Source of the DNA: Euphorbia lathyris
Lineage: Eukaryota; Streptophyta; Magnoliopsida; Malpighiales; Euphorbiaceae
NCBI RefSeq assembly: GCF_963576675.1
Contig: NC_088912.1
Coordinates: 60,148,895 to 60,212,894, forward strand
Length of the DNA stretch: 64,000 bases
Direction of reading: 5' to 3'
The notes below the pieces were generated by a model. It was given only the letters and a program-made list of their open reading frames with translations, was not told where the DNA came from and did not search any database. The translations under genes and the position numbers were made by a program. Position 1 is the stretch's first letter. Each line of letters begins with the position of its first letter. Shown piece after piece: positions 54,092 through 64,000 of the stretch.

Positions 54092-56429
54092 TGTAATACC
54101 CCAATTAATATATTTAAGCTAATTGCTAAAATGAATTAGTTAGAAGGAGTTAAGGCTAAAGTATAATTACTTTTGGAAATTTTTTTAAAAGCTATTATAA
54201 ATGTAGGGACTAATAGAGAAATTTGAACAATATTGAATTAAATTAATGGAGCTGCATACGCAGACTCCATTGTTGAAAGGTGAAGAAGCTCTCCTTCTTC
54301 CCTTCAACATAAACAACAACAACCCTATTCTTCCTCATTTCTTCACAATTTCTCACGATTTTTACACCGAAATGAAGCTCTCAACTCCAGCTACAAGTGC
54401 ATGTAAGTTTTATTGTGAGATTTTGAGTTTTTAAAAATCGTTTAGAGAGAGAAATTCATCACTTTTGCTATTCTCTCTGTTTCTCGGTCATATGTTCATT
54501 ATTTTGCAATTCTAACACCAAAAATGGACTCAGGGGGTCGATTTACCTATGGATACACTAGATTTTGATGCATGCAAGGAGTTTTGAGGTGTAATCGGAG
54601 CTACACCGGAAAAAGTAAGAAATCTAACCAAATTTTAATTTTCCGGTTGATTTTGGGTGTTTTGAAAGTGATTCTAGACTCCTGGAATCATAAGAAACAA
54701 AGTGTTATAATTAATTTCTTAAAATAATCAACTTTAATTTTTCCGATAGGCGGATCCTGACCACCGGTGATATTTTTCGGTGATATACGAAATAAGGGCA
54801 TAAAAAATGTTTGGTTAACTTCAGAATGTTCTAAATATTATTTGGAGCAACATTAATTCTTGGACCTTGGCCAAATTCCTTACCGTTTAGTCTCTATAAT
54901 CTACGAAAGTATATAGTTGGGTGAAATTAAGGAAAATAATTAAGTTGGGTTAAAAATAATTGTTGGATCCTCATTTAAATAAAAAAAAAATCAGAATATA
55001 TAATTTTACAAATAAAGGTTGAAGGGAGATTGGACTAAGCATAATTAATTAATTATGCTCTTAAGATTATTGGTTAGTTAATTTGATTGATATAGATATT
55101 ATGAAAATAGATTATAAGTATATATGTTTATATGTTATTTGATGATGAGTAATTTTGGAAGTAAAGTATTGGAATTACTGACAGTTATGGAACTGTCGGA
55201 TGATTGATGTCCAACCGGGTTGATAAATTGTAGTCTATGGAGTCCCGATTTGGACTTTGAATATTTTTTTTATATAGAAGTGTATTTTATTGCAGGGTTG
55301 ACCCTAGTTATTACTAGGAGGATGTTCGTTTTATAAGGGAGACTCTGCCGAATTTTCGGTAGACAGTCTGTAAAACGAGACAAAATAAATTTTAATATTT
55401 CCCTAAACATATATAAATTCTAAAAATAATATTATCTCTTTTAGATACTCAACTGGTAGGAGGAGCAGCAGTACCTGAAAATTAGGACAGTCGGCTAGGA
55501 GTAATTTGTGAGTTAATTATATGTTATGCATTTTTAATTTAGCATTTGCATTCATAATAAATGATTTTATGATATTTCAAGTAAAGTATTATTTTTACTT
55601 ATAAAAGTGTCTTATTGTTTATAATAATTTATACGTAATTATTTGTGGATAAATACGTGTTATGGACATGCTTCCTGGTGAGCGGCATCAGGACCTTGTG
55701 CGCACAGGTACTATCGGGTTATTGGATATTGATGATACTAGTATTGTGAATGTTGTGATATATGGATAAGCTCGGTTGAGATATTCTCGGGCTATATAAT
55801 ATGTGGATTTTGGATTTAAGTGAGGCTGGGTACGGAATCGGTTGAGTTATTCTCGGTCCTCCAGCTAACTGGGCGTGTGGTCGGTTGAGTTATTCTTGGT
55901 CCCCCAGTTATTGGATATGAGTGAAATGGTGATTATTGGTGGATTATTAGATCGGGTATTGAGGTTTAGGGTCCTACACACGTATTAAACCACCTATATA
56001 TTTATTTACAAGAAAATTTTATGAAAAGCATATTGTGTGATCACTTATAGTATATATTATTATTATAATTATTATGTGTGACATAAATGTTAAATTACTC
56101 ATGTATTGCATATTATTAATTCACTATGGGAGGTTTGACTCCTTTAATTTTTCAGGTGACTAGAAGTCTGTTGCAGCCCACGATCTTTCTTCGGGCAGCA
56201 CACCTATCTTTATTATGTATAATCCTTCCAATTAATATAAAATTTATATTCTAGACCGCAGTACCAGTTTGAGGATTATATTGTGTGTTTCATTGAAGGA
56301 TTTAATACTAAATTATGTTAAGACTATTGGTAAGGTTGATCTTATATATTAAGGCTTGCTACGGGTTCCGGTAGCTTGAGCTTACCCGTTCCCTAGCACC
56401 GGTCACGTTCCGTGGGATGGGTCGTGACA
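54092..56429 (+). repeat. 5' LTR of element L
   Basis: Collinear with 61183-63508. The 5' copy has 12-13 extra bases near 54773 (a second GGTGATAT). A short CGGTTGAGTTATTCTCGG-type sequence occurs three times (55772, 55838, 55881). Confidence 0.95.
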
Positions 56430-56433
56430 AAGT

Positions 56434-56445
56434 TGGTATCAGAGC
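56434..56445 (+). other. Primer-binding site of element L (initiator Met-tRNA)
   Basis: TGGTATCAGAGC, four bases after the LTR end. Confidence 0.93.
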
Positions 56446-56446
56446 C

Positions 56447-57780
56447 TAGGTTAAAGATTGTATGACCTAGGATGATAGAAAATCTGGATACTGTGGAAAT
56501 AGGTTTCGAATTCGTCTTTGACAGTCTTCTTATAACTAGAGTCCAGCGTACCGTAAGAGTCTGTTATTTTCTAATCCTTCCTTATAAATTCACATAATGA
56601 GGCAATCGATATCTAAATTAGTTTAAACCGAACTAGTAAATGGACTAATTACACGTGATCTTGATTATGAGATTTTGTTCGCAAAAAGTGTAATGATTTA
56701 TTACGCCAACTACCTCCTCGGAGATGAAGATGCAGATTTAGAAGGCAAACGAACTATAGAACTAAATAAGTGGAATCTCATTTGAACCAATAAGTTCGAC
56801 ATGAAGAAATAATTTTCTCTAGAAATGCATGCGATTTAAAATTCAATCAATTATTTTTCATTGTCGTTCATTTGTTCTATTAGTATTACATTTCTCCTCA
56901 AACTTCGGTCTACCAAACTGGTATTATATTTTCTTATGAATTATGACTTCAATGCTTTACATTAAAGATTATCTCATTTTATCCTCAATTTCTAAGTGCG
57001 ACACGTATGTCCATAATTTGGTTCGTTTTCTTCCATGTCTCTAACGAACCTAGAACTTATTAACCCTATTGATCATCTACTAACCTTTGTACCACTACAC
57101 AACTGTTTATCTCAACTCAACCTGTACAAATTTTGATAAGATGATATCAGGTTGGTGGAAGTTATTTCGGTTTATGTTGTTGAACGATTTTTCAGAAGGA
57201 TACTTACTATGTATGATGGTATCACAGATTACCTTATGGACTAGCTAATTAAGTAGAGAAAAATGCAACGACTACCTTACTATCCATATGGTAGTATAAT
57301 CTTTAAAGAGTGATATATGAGTATGGTTCAAAGATTATCTTTAATCTTGAATGAAAAGTATGACATGAGCTAAATTTAAGAAATTATTTAATGAAGCCGT
57401 CGTAAAAAAAAAAGTTGGCAACCATCACTCAAAGACAATAATATCTATGGCATACATTGTCATGGTCCTTATTATGTTACAACTAGTAAATATTTTGTAA
57501 GCAGTGTGGGCGTATGCCAAATGATGTTCATAATAAGAATTTTAACCCCGTTCTTCTCAGTAGTCTTCAGCTAGTGCATTAAGGCAAAACTTTTTATTCA
57601 AATCGGGAATCTTTCTAAATCATTAGTTTCAGAATGTGCATGGGATTCTTCTGGGTCAACCGAGTCGTTTTGTTTATAGAAATGAGACCGTTGGCAGATT
57701 TGTAGTTTGAACAAGGACAAGCTAGAGTGTAATTCACTCTTACTCCACAAGATAACGAGACTTGAAATGTTTCATGGGAT
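56447..57780 (+). pseudogene. Decayed gag region of element L
   Basis: Position of gag, but no frame longer than about 60 codons survives. CKQCGR at about 57498 may be the start of the zinc knuckle, without its His and last Cys. Identity rests on position between primer site and protease. Confidence 0.6.
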
Positions 57781-60700
57781 GCTATAATATTTTGGATCTT
57801 GGTGTTACTCATTCTTTTATTGCTCGTTGCTTTCCTATAATAATAAGTATGTCTCCAGAAAGGTTAGAGTTCTCTTTATCTTAGCTACTCCACCAGTAAC
57901 TCATTAGAAACAGATGTTGTGTTTCCTTCTTATTCTATTACTTTAGAAGGAATAGAACTACTAGCAGATTTGATTTTGTTAGATGTGATTGTATTCGATT
58001 TCATCTTGGAAATGGATTGGTTATCTCAATATTTTTCCACTTTAGATTCTCGTGGGAAGGTGGTGAGATTTAACATACCAGGAGATGTTGAATTCCAATT
58101 CCAAGGCAATAAAGATACTTCCTCTTTGATTTTCATATCAGCCATAGCAGTTAGGAAGTTATTGCAAAAAGGGTGTCAAGGATATTTGGCCTTAGTTAAG
58201 GATACAGTGGTAAATGAGGGTAAAGTAGAGAATGGTCCTATTGTTAATGAATTTCCAGATATTTTCTTGATGAATTACTAGGGTTACCTCCTGAAAGAGA
58301 AATTGAGTTTTATATTAACTTAGTTCCTGGAACTACCCCATTATTCATATCACCTTACAGAATGGCGCCAACAGAATTGAAAGAGTTGAAGGAACAATTG
58401 CAAGATTTAATTGATAAAGCCTTTAAAGACCTAGCGTGTCTCATTGGGGTGCTCCGGTGTTGTTTGTTAAGAAGAAAGATGGATCGCTTCAGCTTTGCAT
58501 TGATTATAGATAGTTGAATAAAGTGACAATCCGTAACAAATACCATCTTCCTCGAATTGATGATTTATTTGATCAGTTGCAAGGTGCATGTCACTTCTCT
58601 AAAATTGATTTGTTGTATGGGTATCATCAGTTGAGAATGAGGAGCGAAGCTATACCTAAGACAACATTCAGAACACGATATGGCCATTATGAATTTTTAG
58701 TAATGTCGTTTGGTTTAACCAATGCACCAGCAGCCTTTATGAATCTAATGAATAGGGTGTTTAGATCATTCTTATACCGCTTTGTGATTGTGTTCATTGA
58801 TTATATCTTGATATATTCACGGAATGAGGAGGAACACGCCAACCATTTGAGAATGGTATTACATGCTTTGAGAGAACATCAACTTTAAGCTAAGTTCTCT
58901 AAATCTGAGTTTTGGATGGAAAGTGTGGCTCTCTTAGGACATGTAGTGTCCAAAGATGGAAATCAAGTAGATCCTAAAAAGATAGAAGCAATCACCAATT
59001 GGAAGAGACCCACTACAGTGACAGAAATTCGTAGTTTTCTGGGTTTAGCTGGCTATTATAGCAGATTTGTTCAAGATTTTTCCAATATAGCAGCACCTTT
59101 AATTCGGCTAACTTAGAAAAATATTCCTTTTGTATGGTCAGAAGCATGTGAGAATAGTTTTCAAAAGATAAAGGAATGTTTGACTTCTGCACCGATACTC
59201 ACTTTACCATATGGATCAAGAGGATTCACTGTATATTGTGATGCTTCTAGAGTTGTCTTAGGCTGTGTTTTGATGCAAAATGGTAACGTTATAGCTTATG
59301 CTTCAAGACAATTAAAGAAACATGAACATAATTGTCCAACTCATGACTTAGAGATGGAAGCAATAGTATTTGCACTAAAGATCTGGAGACATTATTTGTA
59401 TGGAGAAACTTGTGAAATTTACACTGATCACAAGAGTCTTAAATACATATTCCAGCAAAGGGATTTGAATTTAAGGCAGAGACGTTGGATGGAACTTTTG
59501 AAAGATTATGATTGTGCTATTTTATATCATCCCGGTAAAGCTAATATCGTGGCAGATGCTCTAAGCAGGAAATCTTCAGGAAGTCTAGCTCATATTAGCT
59601 CAGAAAGAAGGCCTTTGATTAAAGAAATGCACGATCTGTATGATTCTGGAGTGCAACTAGAGTTGATTCATCATGGCACATTCTTAGCCCACTTTAAGGT
59701 TAGATCGGTATTACTTGATAGAATCAAGGTAGCTCAAACAAAAGATCCTCAATTGTGTAAGGTTGCATATGAATTGAGTGATGGTGAGGCTCGAGATTTT
59801 AGAATTGATGATGGTGGATGTCTACGATATGGAGACTGATTTTGTGTTCCCAATGTAGATGATTTGAGGAAAGAGATCATGGAAGAAGCACACTTTGTAG
59901 CTTATAATGTGCATCCAGGCTCTACAAAGGTGTATTAGTGGAATGGTATGAAGCGAGATGTAGCAAAGTTTGTATCTCGATGTTTAACTTGTCAACAAGT
60001 GAAACTCGAACATCAGAAGCCTTCGGGATTATTACAATAGTTACCTATTCCAGAATGGAAATGGAAGCGAGTAACCATGGATGTTGTAGTTGGATTACCC
60101 CGTTCTTTAACCGGATATGATTCTATTTGGGTCATAGTTGATAGATTAACCAAGTCATCGCATTTTCTTCCAGTAAAGACAATATATTCAGTGACAAAAT
60201 TGGCACAGCTGTACGTGGATAAAATTGTTTGCCTACATGGAGTACCAGTGTCTATTGTGTTAGACAGAGGCTCGGTATTTACGTCAAAATTTTAGAAAAA
60301 ACTCCAAAGTGCTTTGGGCACTAGGTTAAATTTTAGCACAACTTTTCATCCACAAACAGATGGTCAATCTGAAAGAACAATCCAAACGCTGGAAGACATG
60401 TTGAGAATGTGTGTGTTGGACTTTGGTGGTCATTAGGATACATGTTTGCCTGTCATTGAATTTGCATATAATTAATAGCTACTACTCAAGCATTCAAATG
60501 GCTCCTTATGAATCATTATATGGTAAGAAGTGCATATCTCCTTTATGTTGGGAAGAAGTTGGTGAAAGGAAGCTTACTGGTCTAGAGATAATACAAATAA
60601 CTTCTGAAAAGGTTCTCATCATTCGTCAAAGATTAAAAAAAAAACTGCCTTTAGTAGGCAGAAAAGCTACGTGGATCCATGGAGGAAGGATGTGATATTG

Positions 60701-61128
60701 TTGGAAGGGGATTATGTTTTTATCAAAGTGTCATCAATGAAAGGAATCATGAGATTTGGAAAGAAAGAAAAGTTGACACCTAGATACATCAGACCGTTTG
60801 AGATTTTGAAGAGAATAGGCAAAGTTGCATATCAACTAGCATTGCCCCCAACATATCACACATTCATCCTGTGTTCCATATATCAATGCTAAGGAAATAT
60901 GTTCCTGGTCTTTCTCATGTTCTTCATCCTCAAGCGTTAGAAGTTAGTGAAGGTTTATCCTATGAAGAGCAACCAGTGGCAATTGTGGATCGTCCAAGTT
61001 CGCAAACTACGATAAAAAAAATCATCCCAATAGTGAAGGCGTTATGGAGTAATCATCCCATGAAAGAGTGCACTTGGGAATCCGAATTGGAGATGAAGAA
61101 GAATTATCCTTATCTATTTCAAACATGA
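57781..61128 (+). pseudogene. pol of element L: protease, RT, RNase H, integrase, chromodomain (broken)
   Basis: Protease remnant LDLGVTHSF at about 57792, where DSG has become DLG. The linker (57919-58281) ends at TAG. RT at 58514-58888 has [20 protein letters not shown] and [15 protein letters not shown], but the catalytic pair reads Asp-Tyr (FIDY, Tyr codon 58802-58804). Later parts are at 58916-59116 ([11 protein letters not shown]) and 59180-59839, the latter with RNase H ([33 protein letters not shown]). Integrase pieces include [33 protein letters not shown] and [14 protein letters not shown] chromodomain at about 60990-61125 has IPIVKALWSNHPMKECTWE. About ten stops or shifts are visible. 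It cannot encode active enzymes. Confidence 0.92.
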
Positions 61129-61168
61129 GGTTAGTCCTTCAATTTTAAATTCGAGGACGAATTTCTTT

Positions 61169-61182
61169 AAGGGGGGAAGAAT
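61169..61182 (+). other. Polypurine tract of element L
   Basis: AAGGGGGGAAGAAT just before the 3' LTR. It is preceded by TTCGAGGACGAA, common in chromoviruses. Confidence 0.88.
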
Positions 61183-63508
61183 TGTAATACCCCAATTAAT
61201 ATATTTAAGCTAATTGCTAAAATGAATTAGTTAGAAGGAGTTGAGGCTAAAATATAATTACTTTTGGAATTTTTTTTAAAAGCTATTATAAATGTAGGGA
61301 CTAATAGAGAAATTTGAACAATATTGAATTAAATTAATGGAGCTGCATACGCAGACTCCATTGTTGAAAGGTGAAGAAGCTCTCCTTCTTCCCTTCAACA
61401 TAAACAACAACAACCCTATTCTTCCTCATTTCTTCACAATTTCTCACGATTTTTACACCGAAATGAAGCTCTCAACTCCAGCTACAAGTGCATGTAAGTT
61501 TTATTGTGAGATTTTGAGTTTTTAAAAATCGTTTAGAGAGAGAAATTCGTCACTTTTGCTATTCTCTCTATTTCTCGGTCCTATGTTTATTATTTTGCAA
61601 TTCTAACACCAAAAATGGACTCAGGGGGTCGATTTACCTATGGATACACTAGATTTTGATGCATGCAAGGAGTTTTGAGGTGTAATCGGAGCTACACCGG
61701 AAAAAGTAAGAAATCTAACCAAATTTTAATTTTCCGGTTGATTTTGGGTGTTTTGAAAGTGATTCTAGACTCCTGGAATCATAAGAAACAAAGTGTTATA
61801 ATTAATTTCTCAAAATAATCAACTTTAATTTTTCCGATAGGCGGATCCCGACCACCGGTGATATACGAAATAAGGGCAGAAAAAATGTTTGGTTAACTTC
61901 AGAATGTTCTAAATATTATTTGGAGCAACATTAATTCTTGGACCTTAGCCAAATTCCTTACCGTTTAGTCTCTATAATTTACGAAAGTATATAGTTGGGT
62001 GAAATTAAGGAAAATAATTAAGTTGGATTAAAAATAATTGTTGGATCCTCATTTAAATAAAAAAAATCAGAATATATAATTTTAAAAATAAAGATTGAAG
62101 GGAGATTGGACTAAGCATAATTAATTAATTATGCTCTTAAGATTATTGGTTAGTTAATTTGATTGATATAGATATTATGAAAATAGATTATAAGTATATA
62201 TGTTTATATGTTATTTGATGATGAGTAATTTTGGAAGTAAAGTATTGAAATTACTGACAGTTATGGAACTGTCGGATGATTGATGTCCAACCGGGTTGAT
62301 AAATTGTAGTTTATGGAGTCCCGATTTGGACTTTGAATATTTTTTTTATATAGAAGTGTATTTTATTGCAGGGTTGACCCTTGTTATTACTAGGAGGATG
62401 TTCGTTTTATAAGGGAGACTCTGCCGAATTTTCGGTAGATAGTCTGTAAAACGAGACAAAATAAATTTTAATATTTCCCTAAACATATATAAATTCTAAA
62501 AATAATATTATCTCTTTTAGATACTCAACTGGTAGGAGGAGCAGCAGTACCTGAAAATTAGGACAGTCGGCTAGGAGCAATTTGTGAGTTAATTATATGT
62601 TATGCATTTTTAATTTAGCATTTGCATTCATAATAAATGATTTCATGATATTTCAAGTAAAATATTATTTTTACTTATAAAAGTGTCTTATTGTTTATAA
62701 TAATTTATACGTAATTATTTGTGGATAAATACGTGTTATGGACATGCTTCCTGGTGAGCGGCATCAGGACCTTGTGCGCACAGGTACTATCGGGTTATTG
62801 GATATTGATGATACTAGTATTGTGAATGTTGTGATATATGGATAAGCTCGGTTGAGATATTCTCGGGCTATATAATATGTGGATTTTGGATTTAAGTGAG
62901 GCTGGGTACGGAATCGGTTGAGTTATTCTCGGTCCTCCAGCTAACTGGGCGTGTGGTCGGTTGAGTTATTCTCGGTCCCCCAGTTATTGGATATGAGTGA
63001 AATGGTGATTATTGGTGGATTATTAGATCGGGTATTGAGGTTTAGGGTCCTACACACGTATTAAACCACCTATATATTTATTTACAAGAAAATTTTATGA
63101 AAAGCATATTGTGTGATCACTTATAGTATATATTATTATTATAATTATTATGTGTGACATAAATATTAAATTACTCATGTATTGCATATTATTAATTCAC
63201 TATGGGAGGTTTGACTCCTTTAATTTTTCAGGTGACTAGAAATCTGTTGCAGCCCACGATCTTTCTTCGGGCAGCACACCTATCTTTATTATGTATAATC
63301 CTTCCAATTAATATAAAGTTTATATTCTAGACCGCAGTACCAGTTTGAGGATTATATTGTGTGTTTCATTGGAGGATTTAATATTAAATTATGTTAAGAC
63401 TATTGGTAAGGTTGATCGTATATTATATTAAGGCTTGCTATGGGTTCTGGTAGCTTGAGCTTACCCATTCCCTAGCGCCGGTCACGTTCCGTGGGATGGG
63501 TCGTGACA
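61183..63508 (+). repeat. 3' LTR of element L
   Basis: 2326 bp, very close to the 5' LTR by eye, ending GTCGTGACA before TCCTT. Confidence 0.95.
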
Positions 63509-63513
63509 TCCTT
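63509..63513. repeat. Target-site duplication of element L, right
   Basis: TCCTT, partner of 54087-54091. Confidence 0.93.
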
Positions 63514-63924
63514 CCCACCTTATTCCTCCTATACACGTATTAGTTTAGGTCCTTTCCTAGGATTTTTGGCTTTGGTTCATTTTGCATCAACGTGGGATGC
63601 ACGAAACTGACGACATGCATAACTCTCAAAGCGATGTAAATTAATCATCATACAAGGTTGGCCTTTAGTTCGCCTTTAAGATAAAATGTATCAATCTTTT
63701 TAGGTCATGTGGGACCATAGGATACTACATGGGCTATCTTAACAGTTAGGGTCTTGTTTAGGACAAACTATACCAATCTAGTCTGTAGAATTCACCTGTT
63801 TCATCATTTGGAGTTTTAAGCCTCCTCAGGGTGATTTCCAAAACTTGGATATAGCAAAGGTCATCCTAAACAAGTCGATGTCTTTTAAAATAGGCTATGT
63901 CAGCTTTATTTCGAAAGTACCCTT
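63514..63924. repeat. Tandem duplication, copy 2, right part
   Basis: Continues copy 2 (compare 53097-53508) to CGAAAGTACCCTT. The sequence then differs from copy 1, marking the true end of the duplicated unit. 63925-64000 is unassigned single-copy flank within this window. Confidence 0.9.
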
Positions 63925-64000
63925 GGGATAAAGTTGAAATCTCAACTGGGGTTTTCTCTCGTTTCAAGTATGACACGTACTACCTTTAAATGACATGTTC

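Larger units (their letters stand above)
54092..63508 (+). mobile_element. Element L: complete chromodomain Ty3/gypsy element (Tekay/Del-like), inactivated
   Basis: 9417 bp with LTRs of 2338 and 2326 bp (TGTAATACCCC...GTCGTGACA), initiator-Met primer site, decayed gag, protease-RT-RNase H-integrase-chromodomain order, purine tract and a perfect TCCTT duplication. The chromodomain and primer type mark a chromovirus; Tekay/Del is my best lineage guess. Confidence 0.93.

Noticed and set aside
54246..54434. 62-codon ORF in both LTRs of element L (also 61337-61525)
   Set aside because: Shared because the LTRs are copies; no domain, and not followed by a coding frame.

Overview
This window looks like repeat-filled intergenic DNA from a plant, probably a eudicot. 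Everything I can identify is transposable-element sequence. I see no host protein gene, rRNA, tRNA gene or CRISPR array. The plant origin is inferred from the element types: Ty3/gypsy elements of the Athila/Tat kind primed by tRNA-Asp, a chromodomain (Tekay/Del-like) gypsy element, Ty1/copia elements primed by initiator Met-tRNA, and a hAT-type MITE with an 8-bp target duplication. Lineage names come from motif recognition by eye, not from database searches.

The left half is a nest. Element M, a minus-strand copia remnant (29596-32316), was invaded by F, a minus-strand Athila/Tat-like element with a TGAT...ATCA LTR (26387-29595). F was invaded by B, a plus-strand Athila-type gypsy element (9150-15056 and 24564-26386). 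B carries two further insertions. A (1-9149, left end off the window) is a non-autonomous gypsy element with gag and an ORF1-like gene but no pol. C (15057-24563, minus strand) is a full copia element with an AGTGC target duplication.

The middle holds K (an LTR fragment, 32317-34578) carrying solo LTR H (32364-34184, target duplication GTTAC) and then copia element D (34579-48805, plus strand, same family as C). D's pol is split by E, a 3.1-kb LTR-like insertion (42386-45492). D's 5' LTR contains a patch of about 2 kb copied from C's LTR plus 365 bp of the Athila DNA next to C.

The right part holds a LINE-type RNase H remnant (49321-49857), solo LTR J (50143-51498, target duplication CCCAT), a minus-strand gag fragment inside a tandem duplication of about 990 bp (52523 onward), and L (54092-63508, target duplication TCCTT), a complete but inactivated chromodomain gypsy element inserted in the second copy of that duplication.

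Almost every polyprotein is broken by stops or frameshifts. Three signals look least explained by ordinary annotation. First, A carries many pairs of an 11-bp GC-rich motif, nearly always 20-22 bp apart, as direct pairs upstream of the LTR TATA box and as inverted pairs in the internal region. Second, the 5' leaders of C and D hold a GC-rich island of four stem-loops with apparent compensatory changes. Third, the repair patch in D's 5' LTR records a template switch between distant copies. Element A's motif system is my best candidate for something undescribed.
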